DNA of 30,197 nucleotides from Clostridiales bacterium (GCA_012510935.1 JAAZHB010000058.1:1-30197), one strand, 5' to 3'; shown: positions 1 to 7,624, counted from the first letter of the stretch. The notes: generated by a model not told the origin, from the sequence alone. A program made the numbers and translations.

Positions 1-372
1 AAGAACTTATCTTTTTCATCCGGAATGGTAATGATTCAGACAATTCTTCAGAAGGTTTTTGGCCGTCATGTAAATGTTAGAATGAGAGAAGGTTTCTTCC
101 CATTTACTGAGCCTGGCTATGAAATTGACATGGAATGCCTTGTTTGCGGCGGTAAAGGATGCAGAGTTTGCAATCAGAATGGTTGGATTGAGGTAATGCC
201 TGGTGGTGTAATCCATCCAAATGTACTTAGATCTGCTAACCTAGACCCAGAAGAGTGGACAGGCTTCTATACAAATATTGGTCTAGATAGACTTGTAATG
301 ATGCGTTATGGAATCGATGATGTAAGATTCTTCCATAGTGCTGATCTTAGATTCTTAAATCAGTTCAAGTAA
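1..372 (+). CDS. pheS: Phenylalanine--tRNA ligase alpha subunit, 3' end (partial)
   Basis: This is the C-terminal 123 residues of PheS; the frame is open from base 1, so the start lies upstream of the window. PheS carries the catalytic core of the (alpha-beta)2 enzyme that charges tRNA-Phe in the cytoplasm. The visible stretch is the end of the class II aminoacylation domain. It has the family's FPFTEP segment, a four-cysteine knuckle (CLVCGGKGCRVC), HPNVLR, and motif 3, GLDRLVMMRYGIDDVR. The TAA stop lies 20 bases before pheT, so the two subunits are co-transcribed in the usual order. Any T-box or promoter would be outside the window. Identification is secure. Confidence 0.97.
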   Translation, partial: KNLSFSSGMVMIQTILQKVFGRHVNVRMREGFFPFTEPGYEIDMECLVCGGKGCRVCNQNGWIEVMPGGVIHPNVLRSANLDPEEWTGFYTNIGLDRLVMMRYGIDDVRFFHSADLRFLNQFK

Positions 373-392
373 AATAGGGGGAGGTAAAGAAA

Positions 393-2816
393 ATGAATAT
401 TTCATTAAATTTCATTAAGAGATTTGTTGATATTCCGGCAGAACTGAAGTCGGAACAAATTGCATATGACCTCACTATGAGAACTGTTGAGGTTGAAGGT
501 ATCGAGAAGACTAGAGACAAATTTAATAACATTGTTGTTGGTCAGATTAAAGAGGTTAAAGCACATCCAAATGCTGACGCTCTTCGTATTTGCATTGTTG
601 ATGTAGGTGATGGAGAAGACAAGCAGATTGTATGTGGAGGTTCGAACCTATACGAAGGTGAGAAGGTTGTAGTTTCCAAGCCTGGTTCAATGGTTGTATG
701 GCATGGAGAGGGTGAGCCTGTAAAAATCAAAGAGACAAAGATGAGAGGCGAGGCTTCTTATGGCATGATCTGCGGTGCTACTGAAGTTTATCTAGACGAC
801 TACTTCACACTAGAAGACGAGAGAATGATTGTAGACTTGTCAGACTATGATTGTGTCCCAGGACAGTGTGTTGCTGAAGTATTTGGCCTTGATGATGTAA
901 TTCTTGAGGTAGATAACAAATCACTTACAAATAGACCTGATTTATGGGGGCATTACGGTATCGCAAGAGAAATCGCTGCTATATACGAGCTCGATTTCAA
1001 TGAGCTTCCTGCATATACACCAGACAAAAGTCTTCCATCATATGATATTGAGATTCTTAACTCTGACAAATGCCCTCGATATATGGGTATTAGAATAGAT
1101 AACCTATGCAAGAAGGAGTCTCCAGCTTGGATGAAATCACTAATCACAAATGCTGGAATGCGTCCAATTAATGCTATAGTAGATATTACAAATTTTGTGC
1201 TATTATCTATCGGACAACCTACACATGCTTTTGACAGCACACATGTTGACGATAATAAGATTATTGTAAGGAATGCAAAACATGGCGAGACTCTATTACT
1301 TCTTGATGAACTTGATTTGGATCTTACAGATGATGATCTAGTAATTTGTGATTCTAATAAGCCACTTGCACTAGCAGGTATCAAGGGCGGTAAGTATGAT
1401 TCAATTCTTGATGATACAAAGAGTGTTCTCCTTGAGGTTGCTAATTTCTCAGCTTCAACAATTCGTCAAACTGGAAGACGCTTTGATGAGAAGACTGATG
1501 CATCCATTAGATATGAAAAGGGTATAGACACACAAAGAGTAGATATTGCTGCAGCTATGGCGCTAAAATTATTCAAGGAGATTTTCCCAGAAAGCGAAGT
1601 TGTTGCATTCTGCGATAATTATCCAGTGGAGACAAAGCGCTCAGTTATCGAAGTTAGTAAGGCATTCTTGGATGAAAGACTTGGTAAAGTACTTTCACAG
1701 GATGTTATTGAAGGCATTCTAAGAAGATTAGGTTATGATGTTACATTTGAAAATGGTGTATATACTTGCATAGCTCCAACATGGAGATCAACAGGTGATG
1801 TAGGTATTAAGGATGATGTAATGGGAGATATTGCTAGACTGTTAAGCTATGAAAGCTTTGAGGCTAAGCCACTTCCTGTAAACTTTGAACATTCTGTTAA
1901 CCAGATAGATAAGACTTTGGCTCGCCGTTTAAGGGAATTCCTTGCTTATAGATGTGGATTTAATGAGATTTTCACATATCCATGGGTAGAGGATAGATAT
2001 CTAAATGCAGCTGATGTGGATTTGGATTCTTGTGTTAAGTTGTCAACTCCACCATCACCAACTACTGCTAATTTAAGACCTTCATTGGTTCCAGGAATGC
2101 TTGAAGCAGTTGAGAAAAATATTAGATATTTTGATGAGTTTAAGATATTTGAAGCAGCTCAAATCTTTGAAAAAGGGGAATATCATCCTTCAAACGATAG
2201 GGAAATACTTCCAATTCATAGAAATATGCTTACAGGAGGCGTTGTAGGCAAGGATGCAAAGGATATTTTCTTCCAAGTAAAGGGTGTAATTGAGGCAATG
2301 CCTTCATATTGTCACGCTGAAGGATTTAAGTTTAACCAGACAGCTAAACCAACCTGGGCAGACGAAAAGGTGTGGTTAAATGTATGCTTGGACAATGAAG
2401 TTGTTGGCGCTATTGGTCTTTTATCTGTATCAGCTTTATCAGAAGCAGGTATTAAAAGAACAAATGTTGCAGCTTTCGAAATCGATACTGATAAACTGGT
2501 TGCATTCCCATCAAGAACAAACGAGTTTAAGCATTTGCCACAATATCCACTCGTTGAGAAGGACTTGTCACTATTAGTTGACGAAACTATGAGCTGGAAG
2601 CAAATTGAAGAATCAATTGATAAGATGGTAAAAGAAGTAACTTTCGTGGAAGAGTATAGGGGTGAGCAAATTCCAGACGGAAAGAAATCCATTATGCTCA
2701 GTGTAAAATTTGGAAATGATGATAGCACTATGACATCAAAACAAATTGACAAAAAGATGGTTGGAATAATTAAACAGCTTGAGAAAAAGTGTAAGGCAAT
2801 TTTGAGAGAAGATTAA
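393..2816 (+). CDS. pheT: Phenylalanine--tRNA ligase beta subunit
   Basis: Complete PheT of 807 residues, the normal bacterial length. It pairs with PheS and supplies tRNA binding and editing of mischarged Tyr-tRNA-Phe. Domains in order are an N-terminal EMAP-type OB-fold tRNA-binding domain (about 40-150, with HPNADALRICIVDVG), the B3/B4 editing domain (about 210-390, with NRPDLWGHYGIAREI just before it), the B5 domain (about 400-475), a catalytic-like core, and a C-terminal ferredoxin-fold anticodon-binding domain (about 710-805, beginning near YPLVEKDLSLLVD). The ATG is preceded by a strong GGGGGAGG at 377-384. A good terminator follows at 2870-2909, so this is the last gene of the plus-strand unit. 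Confidence 0.97.
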   Translation: MNISLNFIKRFVDIPAELKSEQIAYDLTMRTVEVEGIEKTRDKFNNIVVGQIKEVKAHPNADALRICIVDVGDGEDKQIVCGGSNLYEGEKVVVSKPGSMVVWHGEGEPVKIKETKMRGEASYGMICGATEVYLDDYFTLEDERMIVDLSDYDCVPGQCVAEVFGLDDVILEVDNKSLTNRPDLWGHYGIAREIAAIYELDFNELPAYTPDKSLPSYDIEILNSDKCPRYMGIRIDNLCKKESPAWMKSLITNAGMRPINAIVDITNFVLLSIGQPTHAFDSTHVDDNKIIVRNAKHGETLLLLDELDLDLTDDDLVICDSNKPLALAGIKGGKYDSILDDTKSVLLEVANFSASTIRQTGRRFDEKTDASIRYEKGIDTQRVDIAAAMALKLFKEIFPESEVVAFCDNYPVETKRSVIEVSKAFLDERLGKVLSQDVIEGILRRLGYDVTFENGVYTCIAPTWRSTGDVGIKDDVMGDIARLLSYESFEAKPLPVNFEHSVNQIDKTLARRLREFLAYRCGFNEIFTYPWVEDRYLNAADVDLDSCVKLSTPPSPTTANLRPSLVPGMLEAVEKNIRYFDEFKIFEAAQIFEKGEYHPSNDREILPIHRNMLTGGVVGKDAKDIFFQVKGVIEAMPSYCHAEGFKFNQTAKPTWADEKVWLNVCLDNEVVGAIGLLSVSALSEAGIKRTNVAAFEIDTDKLVAFPSRTNEFKHLPQYPLVEKDLSLLVDETMSWKQIEESIDKMVKEVTFVEEYRGEQIPDGKKSIMLSVKFGNDDSTMTSKQIDKKMVGIIKQLEKKCKAILRED

Positions 2817-2869
2817 TTATCAATAGCACTTTCTACAAAATCAAATTGAATATTGTTTGAATAATTTAA

Positions 2870-2909
2870 ATATCAGATACAAGGAGAGTCTTGTGTCTGA
2901 TATTTTTTT
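2870..2909 (+). terminator. Intrinsic terminator of pheST
   Basis: A 14-bp stem (2870-2883 with 2890-2903, a single G-T wobble) closes a 6-base GAGAGT loop and is followed at once by six T residues (2904-2909). It sits 54 bases after the pheT stop. This is the classical rho-independent form and ends the plus-strand operon. Confidence 0.93.
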
Positions 2910-2959
2910 AGATTTAATGGATATGTTAATAGTCAAGGGTAGTCCTAGTTTTGAAATAT

Positions 2960-2993
2960 AACTATTCCTAAAATCATAATTTTGGGAATAGTT
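2960..2993. repeat. Inverted repeat / hairpin in convergent gap
   Basis: Two 15-base arms (2960-2974 and 2979-2993) pair with one G-T wobble around a CATA loop. Neither strand has a clean T tract after the stem; the minus-strand side, ATATTTC, is the slightly better one. It may be a back-up or bidirectional terminator for the converging transcripts, or an RNA structure. The inverted symmetry is directly visible; the role is inferred. Confidence 0.6.
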
Positions 2994-3076
2994 AATGCCG
3001 CATATTTTCGTTTTTAGGCTTCTTATAGAATCCTGTCTACTACTGATACCTTCTCATATCTTATCAAAAAGTACAA

Positions 3077-3125
3077 ATAACCGAGATTTGCAAATTGAGG
3101 ATGAATCGTAGCAAATATCGGTTAT
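3077..3125. repeat. Inverted repeat, possible LysM-gene terminator
   Basis: Arms of 15 bases (3077-3091 and 3111-3125) pair with one mismatch around a 19-base loop. Read on the minus strand, the stem is followed by TTGTACTTTTTG, a weak T-rich tract. It is about 130 bases past the LysM stop and is the best terminator candidate for that gene. The long loop and the interrupted T run make this tentative. Confidence 0.5.
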
Positions 3126-3255
3126 CTATACAATTTATAAAATACATTTATCTAGACATCAATTATTTCCAATCTTAATAAAGAATACAACCTCTTATGG
3201 TATGACCTTACAATATAAAATCGCTTAAATCGAAAATATTTGATGAGACTAGCAA

Positions 3256-3555
3256 CTAATTAATTGGAACAAATATTTTATCTCCTGCTTTAATATCACC
3301 TGACTGGATTTCATTAATCTCACAGATATCTTTTACAATAGTTCTGATATCAACAGATCCTTCTGCATAATCTGATGCAATTTCCCATAGAGTATCATTC
3401 TCAGCAACTTCAACCTGGACATATGTATCATATGACGAAGCCTCAGTCTGTGTTATAGAGAAAACTCCTACGAAGCTAAATACAAGAATCATAGTAGATA
3501 TTAGAATAAATAGGAAGAATCTAATAGGTGAAACAATTTTAATATTTTTATTCAT
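3256..3555 (-). CDS. Small membrane-anchored LysM protein, YneA-like, probably SOS-induced
   Basis: A 99-residue protein with a short basic N-terminus, one hydrophobic segment (about residues 12-34) and a single LysM peptidoglycan-binding domain (about 45-98, with VAENDTLWEIASDYAEG and the ending IKAGDKIFVPIN). This matches the size and plan of YneA, the Bacillus cell-division suppressor made in the SOS response, which acts outside the membrane at the septum. The start is an ATG with AAAGGAGA at 3563-3570. The upstream promoter (-35 3680-3685, -10 3657-3662) is overlapped and flanked by LexA-like boxes, which supports DNA-damage control. lexA is not in the window. The domain call is firm; the YneA function is inferred from architecture and promoter, since plain LysM membrane proteins also exist. 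Confidence 0.8.
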   Translation of the reverse strand: MNKNIKIVSPIRFFLFILISTMILVFSFVGVFSITQTEASSYDTYVQVEVAENDTLWEIASDYAEGSVDIRTIVKDICEINEIQSGDIKAGDKIFVPIN

Positions 3556-3633
3556 GACAGTATCTCCTTTATATAGTTATATAGTCTGTTGCTTTTTTAT
3601 AAGCAATAATAATTAAATAGTCTTAAATATTTA

Positions 3634-3645
3634 AAACATATGTTC
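3634..3645 (-). promoter_or_regulatory. Second LexA-like box just downstream of the start point
   Basis: The minus strand reads GAACATATGTTT, again one base from GAAC-N4-GTTC and with an RNRY centre (ATAT). It begins about 5 bases after the predicted transcription start, and its start is 28 bases from that of the spacer box. Paired boxes around a promoter are typical of tightly held SOS genes. Confidence 0.72.
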
Positions 3646-3656
3646 TTTATGAACCA

Positions 3657-3685
3657 ATTATAAACACGCGTTCTCTTTTTGTCAA
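3657..3685 (-). promoter_or_regulatory. Consensus sigma-A promoter of the LysM gene
   Basis: On the minus strand the -35 is TTGACA (3680-3685), the spacer is exactly 17 bases (3663-3679) and the -10 is TATAAT (3657-3662). Both hexamers match the vegetative sigma consensus perfectly. Transcription should start near 3650, giving a leader of about 95 bases before the ATG at 3555. A promoter this strong on a division-inhibitor-like gene would be expected to need tight repression, which fits the overlapping LexA-like boxes. Confidence 0.88.
3662..3673 (-). promoter_or_regulatory. LexA-like box in the promoter spacer
   Basis: The minus strand reads GAACGCGTGTTT, one base from the GAAC-N4-GTTC core of the Gram-positive LexA (DinR) operator. 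Its centre, GCGT, also fits the RNRY preference of the Bacillus consensus. It lies between the -35 and -10 and touches the last base of the -10, so bound LexA would block RNA polymerase. Confidence 0.75.
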
Positions 3686-3686
3686 C

Positions 3687-3717
3687 AAAAAAAGAACATA
3701 TTTTCGAAATATGTTCT
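3687..3717 (-). terminator. Intrinsic terminator after ybaK, carrying a third LexA-like box
   Basis: Arms of 11 bases (3693-3703 and 3707-3717) pair perfectly around a 3-base loop. On the minus strand the stem is followed by a run of T to position 3687, a good rho-independent terminator 88 bases after the YbaK-family gene. It ends the long minus-strand run and insulates the LysM promoter, whose -35 begins at 3685. The arm at 3694-3705 also reads GAACATATTTTC on the plus strand, one mismatch from GAAC-N4-GTTC, so the hairpin may double as a LexA site. Confidence 0.85.
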
Positions 3718-3804
3718 AATTGTTATTTACTTATCTATATATACTAAAACAACGGATTGATTTGCTGTGCTATAACTACTTCTTAAATAATTGATTTAGA
3801 TAGT

Positions 3805-4302
3805 CTATTTAACTAAATCGAAAAATTCCGCATCTATAAATACAGCTAGTTCTTGAGGATCAATTATTATCTGGACTCCCCTTTTACCAGCAGAGAAATA
3901 TATCTCGTCATAAAGAATTGCTGTCTCATCAATAAATGTAGGGAACTTTTTCTTCATTCCAATCGGAGAACATCCGCCTCTGATATAGCCTGTAAGCCCA
4001 AGTAGTTCCTTTGTGTGAATCAATTCAATTGATTTGCTATTGGATACTTTTGCAGCCTTCTTCAAATCCAAATTATCAGGAGAAGGTATAACAAATACCA
4101 ATAAATTATTATGGTTATCTCTTGCCACTAAAGTCTTAAATACTATTTCTTCATCAACACCTAGAAGCTTGGCTGCGTGGACACCAGACAGATCTTCTTC
4201 ATCTACTGGATATTCTGACATTTTGTAAGTGATTCCAGCTTGATCTAGCTGTCTCATAGCATTAGTCTTATCTTTAATTGTACTTTTGTTTTTTCCTGCC
4301 AT
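3805..4302 (-). CDS. ybaK: YbaK/EbsC-family aminoacyl-tRNA deacylase
   Basis: A 165-residue single-domain protein of the YbaK/EbsC family, which hydrolyses Cys-tRNA-Pro (and related mischarged tRNAs) in trans to protect translation. Family signs are the conserved lysine in IVFKTLV (K56), the central FVIPSPDNLDL strand, and the glycine-rich GYIRGGCSPIGMKKK loop (about 105-119) that forms the substrate pocket. The start is ATG with a GGAG eight bases upstream. It lies 53 bases after the TVP38-type gene with no clear promoter of its own, so it is probably the last gene of the long minus-strand unit, closed by the terminator at 3687-3717. The exact substrate within the family is inferred. Confidence 0.92.
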   Translation of the reverse strand: MAGKNKSTIKDKTNAMRQLDQAGITYKMSEYPVDEEDLSGVHAAKLLGVDEEIVFKTLVARDNHNNLLVFVIPSPDNLDLKKAAKVSNSKSIELIHTKELLGLTGYIRGGCSPIGMKKKFPTFIDETAILYDEIYFSAGKRGVQIIIDPQELAVFIDAEFFDLVK

Positions 4303-4355
4303 TTTAAGAACTCCAATGATAAATCTATTAACTAATGGTAAAGGTTTTCTAATCT

Positions 4356-5150
4356 TTATGCCTTTTTTCTTTTTTTCTTATTCATTTCATCTTCAAGATG
4401 GTCAATAAGCGCAAATATTTTATTTCTCAGCAAGTAACATACTATTAATATTACTATAACGACCGCTGCAAAAATTCCCAAAGCAAGATATTGACCTTTT
4501 CCGATAAATGCTCCCATTATCAAGCTACCGAGAATTCCAGGCGAACGGCCAATCGTTGACACAATAAGATATTGCTTGAAGTCAATTTCCGAGATACCGG
4601 CAACATAAGATACTAAATCCTTAGGAAGTCCCGGTATAAGGTAAATTATGAACACAATCAACAAAGATTTGCGGCTATTTAATTTAGAGTGATACTGCTG
4701 TACCCTTTCTTGCCCAAATAGTAGATGCATTGCGTCCTTCCCGAGAACCTTCGCAATATAGTATGTTAATGCAGTACCTATAGCAACACCTATTATAGAT
4801 AGAATAAACCCTATTAAAACTCCATACATGTAGCTAGATGCAATCTGTATAGGTTGTCCTGGAATAATACAAATTACTACTTGAATTATTTGAACAGCAA
4901 TTATATACAGGAAGTTCTGCCACTTGTTATCTTCAATCATTCTAGGGAGATTATTCATCCAATCTTGATTGAATAGTGTATCTTTAGCAAAATAATATGC
5001 AATAATAGGCAACAAAACTAGAACGATTATAAGGATAAAAAGTTTTCCGAAAATAATCAGTCTCTTTCTCCTCGACGATTCGTTCACATTTGAACGAGCA
5101 TCTTGGATTACGCCTTTCATTTCTTTTTTGATTTGTTTATTTTTGCCCAT
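4356..5150 (-). CDS. TVP38/TMEM64-family (VTT domain) membrane protein
   Basis: An integral membrane protein of about 264 residues with a lysine/arginine-rich cytoplasmic N-terminus, a first membrane segment, then the VTT (DedA-like, SNARE-associated) core. That core contains PGQPIQIASSYMYG, a GTALTYYIAKVLGK re-entrant segment and GLPKDLVSYVAGIS, ending in a last membrane helix and a basic tail. Family members are linked to lipid scrambling or membrane homeostasis; no substrate can be read here. An in-frame TTG at 5160-5162 would add four residues; I prefer the ATG at 5148-5150, although neither has a clear Shine-Dalgarno sequence. The gene follows the PLP enzyme within about 15 bases and is probably translationally coupled to it. 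Confidence 0.88.
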   Translation of the reverse strand: MGKNKQIKKEMKGVIQDARSNVNESSRRKRLIIFGKLFILIIVLVLLPIIAYYFAKDTLFNQDWMNNLPRMIEDNKWQNFLYIIAVQIIQVVICIIPGQPIQIASSYMYGVLIGFILSIIGVAIGTALTYYIAKVLGKDAMHLLFGQERVQQYHSKLNSRKSLLIVFIIYLIPGLPKDLVSYVAGISEIDFKQYLIVSTIGRSPGILGSLIMGAFIGKGQYLALGIFAAVVIVILIVCYLLRNKIFALIDHLEDEMNKKKRKKA

Positions 5151-5165
5151 AGCTTTAACCAAATT

Positions 5166-6461
5166 CTATTTGAGAGTAATTAACCCATCCTTGTAAAGTT
5201 TATCTATACTCTTTATTACACCATATTTTGAGTGCTCGTATGTGAGGCCTCCTTGAAAATATGCAATATATGGTTCTCTTAGGGGTGCATCCGCACTTAA
5301 TTCAATTGAAGAGCCTTGAACAAATGCTCCAGCGGCCATTACAACTTTGTCTTGATAGCCGGGCATATCCCAAGGCATCGGTGTGACATAAGCATCAATT
5401 GGGGAAGCTGATTGAACAGCTTGGCAGAACGACACCTGCTTGTCTGGATCCTTAAATTTAATAGCTTGAATAATATCACTTCTTTTTGCAAAAGCCTTTG
5501 GAACAACTTCGTATCCTAGGCTGTCATATATTACTCCACATAGCATCGCGCCCTTAACTGCAGCATTTACAACCTTTGGAGATAAGAAAAGACCTTGAAG
5601 AACATTCCTATTCTGGCCATATGTTAAGCCGCATTCTGAACCAATGCCCGGACAAGTAAGCCTAAAAGCAATTCTGTCAATTAAGTCTTGTCTTCCTGCA
5701 ATATATCCACCTGACAGAGCCAAGCCACCGCCTGGATTTTTAATAAGAGACCCTGCAATTACATCTACGCCAAAATCAGTAGGTTCATATGTATCTACAA
5801 ATTCACCATAGCAATTGTCCGCCATTACGATAATGTCAGGATTAATTGAGTGAACTAAGTCTGTTACTGCTCTCATGCTATCTAGTGAAATAGCAGGTCT
5901 CCAATCATATCCAGTTGATCTTTGCATTGCAACTACCTTAGTCTTCTCCGTAATTGCCGCTTTGATTGCATCGAGATCGACATCCATATTTTCATTTAAA
6001 GGTACATCATTATACAAAACACCATAATCTAGCAGAGTTCCGGTAAACTCCCCCTCCTTCTGCCCAATAACACTGTGAAGAGTATCATATGGTGAACCTG
6101 TAGCGTAAATAAGTTCATCGCCTGGCTTCAATAGCCCAAGAAGTGTAGTAGCAATTGCATGTGTTCCGTTTACAATATTAGGTCTTACAAGAGCTGCTTC
6201 AGTATGGAAAACACTGGCATATACACTTTCAACATGTTCACGACCCGAATCATCATATCCATAGCCAGTGTTCCAGTTGAAATGAGTTGCATTAATATGA
6301 TTGTCCTGAAAAGCTTTTAGTACCTTTAATTGGCATATAGAAGTAATTTCATCCATATGAGCGAACTGTGCAGATAACTTTGATTCAGCGTCACTGACAA
6401 TCTCAATAACTTTCTTATCAATATCGAAATCTTTTACTAAATAATCGTTATAAATCGACAA
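5166..6461 (-). CDS. PLP-dependent enzyme, methionine gamma-lyase / YnbB family
   Basis: A 431-residue fold-type I PLP enzyme of the family named methionine gamma-lyase or 'aluminium resistance protein' (YnbB of Bacillus). The PLP lysine is K241 in SLIKNPGGGLALSGGY, with the upstream cofactor aspartate in MADNCYGEF and a substrate region SPYDTLHSVIG (about 123-133). Members are common in Bacillota near miaA and hfq; the true substrate is not established, so the name should be read as family only. The start is a TTG at 6459-6461. Its Shine-Dalgarno GAGGA overlaps the stop of the recombinase gene, a sign of translational coupling, and there is no nearby in-frame ATG. Three bases separate it from the recombinase and three or more from the TVP38-type gene. 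Confidence 0.92.
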   Translation of the reverse strand: MSIYNDYLVKDFDIDKKVIEIVSDAESKLSAQFAHMDEITSICQLKVLKAFQDNHINATHFNWNTGYGYDDSGREHVESVYASVFHTEAALVRPNIVNGTHAIATTLLGLLKPGDELIYATGSPYDTLHSVIGQKEGEFTGTLLDYGVLYNDVPLNENMDVDLDAIKAAITEKTKVVAMQRSTGYDWRPAISLDSMRAVTDLVHSINPDIIVMADNCYGEFVDTYEPTDFGVDVIAGSLIKNPGGGLALSGGYIAGRQDLIDRIAFRLTCPGIGSECGLTYGQNRNVLQGLFLSPKVVNAAVKGAMLCGVIYDSLGYEVVPKAFAKRSDIIQAIKFKDPDKQVSFCQAVQSASPIDAYVTPMPWDMPGYQDKVVMAAGAFVQGSSIELSADAPLREPYIAYFQGGLTYEHSKYGVIKSIDKLYKDGLITLK

Positions 6462-6464
6462 ACC

Positions 6465-7598
6465 TTAGTCCTCATCCTTTCTTTCGAGTTCCCATTCCAT
6501 ATCATTTACGAGGTCCCTCTTTGCATTCATTCTGTGTGATGCATATAGTTGCGTAGTTGTAACTTGCTCATGATCGAGCAATGATTGCACATCAAAAATC
6601 GAATTTCCTCGCCCAATCAAACTTGTCGCCGCAGTTGCGCGAAGTTTATGTGGACTGTAGCCACCTTTGCGAGAAGTATTCAATGCAATCGAAGTATATT
6701 TCTTAACAAGTTCTCGTATTGCTCTAACCGTCATGCGCTTACCCTGTAAGGACAAAAACAATGCATCTTCATCGGCTTCATTTTCGCATGTAACGAGATT
6801 TCTTTCATTTTTGATATAATCCTCTACAACGGCCTGAACAGACCTGTTAAGAGGCATAATTGATTCTTTATCGCGCTTTCTATATATCTTAAATTCTCCC
6901 CTTGAGAAATTAAACGAAGATACATTCAGTTGCTCAAGTTCGCTAAGTCGAAGTCCATAGGTAACAAAAATTATCAAAATCGCTTTGTCCCTTAGTTTGG
7001 TCTTCTCCCAGTATGACCTTTCGTGATCAGTTAATCCTTCGCCAGTTGCAACTGCATCTAACATAACCATAACCTCGTCATCTTGTAATGCCTTTATTTC
7101 TCGTTCTCCCGGCTTTTGTACCTTAATTGGATTAAACCCATCTGTAATATTTTTCTCTACTATACCGTCTCTATAAAGCTGTTTAAACATTACCGATATA
7201 GAAGATTTTTTTCTAGAAAGCGTCTTATTGTTATTATTGTAAATTGTCTTATTCTTACCATCGTCGACAACATAACTTCTGCAATAATCAATGTAGAGAT
7301 TGACATCTGCTGCTTGCACCAAGTTCAATTCATCTGAAGTAATTCGGCGTGTTTCAGTTGCTTTTGTTAAATCTGTCTCTTCGATGAGATAGGTCATGAA
7401 ATATTTGATATCTCTTAAATATGCAAGTCTTGTAGATGGCAACACATTGCCTTTGAGATACATAAAATATGAGTGCAAGAAAGACGGAAGTTCCTTCTCG
7501 AGTGCAGCACATTCGAGAAAAATCTCATTTTGCTTATTAATAATATTATCCGGTTTATCGCTTTTGTTGTGCGAGCGGTAATTATCGTTATTGCTCAT
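6465..7598 (-). CDS. Tyrosine recombinase (XerC/XerD-like)
   Basis: A 377-residue tyrosine recombinase. It has an N-terminal SAM-like core-binding domain (about 36-150) and a C-terminal catalytic domain with all expected residues: R217 in YGLRLSEL, a beta-hairpin lysine near 241-244, H317 and R320 in SPHKLRATAATSL, H343 in LLDHEQ, and the nucleophile Y352 in TTQLYASH. The arrangement is that of XerC/XerD, the dimer-resolution enzymes acting at dif. The first 35 residues are polar and the protein is longer than classical Xer (about 300). No attachment-site duplication, excisionase or phage gene is nearby, so a housekeeping role is more likely than an integrase. Which Xer it is cannot be told. 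It sits 26 bases after miaA, a slot that often holds hfq. Confidence 0.9.
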   Translation of the reverse strand: MSNNDNYRSHNKSDKPDNIINKQNEIFLECAALEKELPSFLHSYFMYLKGNVLPSTRLAYLRDIKYFMTYLIEETDLTKATETRRITSDELNLVQAADVNLYIDYCRSYVVDDGKNKTIYNNNNKTLSRKKSSISVMFKQLYRDGIVEKNITDGFNPIKVQKPGEREIKALQDDEVMVMLDAVATGEGLTDHERSYWEKTKLRDKAILIIFVTYGLRLSELEQLNVSSFNFSRGEFKIYRKRDKESIMPLNRSVQAVVEDYIKNERNLVTCENEADEDALFLSLQGKRMTVRAIRELVKKYTSIALNTSRKGGYSPHKLRATAATSLIGRGNSIFDVQSLLDHEQVTTTQLYASHRMNAKRDLVNDMEWELERKDED

Positions 7599-7624
7599 TT
7601 TCTTTGCTCTTTTTTAAAAAATTA

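Larger units (their letters stand above)
2817..3255. other. Convergent intergenic region, no convincing gene
   Basis: These 439 bases separate pheT (plus) from the LysM gene (minus). They contain the pheST terminator and two further hairpins, annotated separately. I find no tRNA, known structured RNA or ORF with a start codon and ribosome binding site. One minus-strand frame stays open for about 65 codons across the region but has no ATG or Shine-Dalgarno sequence and no recognisable protein features, so I do not call it a gene. A small RNA cannot be ruled out by eye. Confidence 0.6.

Noticed and set aside
953..1384. Long antisense frame inside pheT and similar ones inside mutS, dxs, leuS and others
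   Set aside because: These are shadows of strongly coding genes, without ribosome sites or recognisable domains.
2817..3060. Minus-strand frame open for about 65 codons across the pheT terminator region
   Set aside because: It has no ATG, GTG or TTG with a ribosome site, runs through the terminator stem, and shows no protein-like features.
3233..3279. 10-base perfect inverted repeat (AAAATATTTG and CAAATATTTT) across the LysM stop codon
   Set aside because: The loop is 27 bases, the arms are nearly all A/T and no T tract follows on the minus strand, so it is a poor terminator and could be chance.
3589..3606. Small hairpin (TTGCTT and AAGCAA arms) in the LysM 5' leader
   Set aside because: A six-pair A/T-rich stem with no match to a known riboswitch or terminator; too weak to call.
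6465..7598. Recombinase as the integrase of a prophage or genomic island
   Set aside because: No att-like duplication, tRNA target, excisionase, phage or cargo gene is nearby; the neighbours are housekeeping genes with operon-like spacing.
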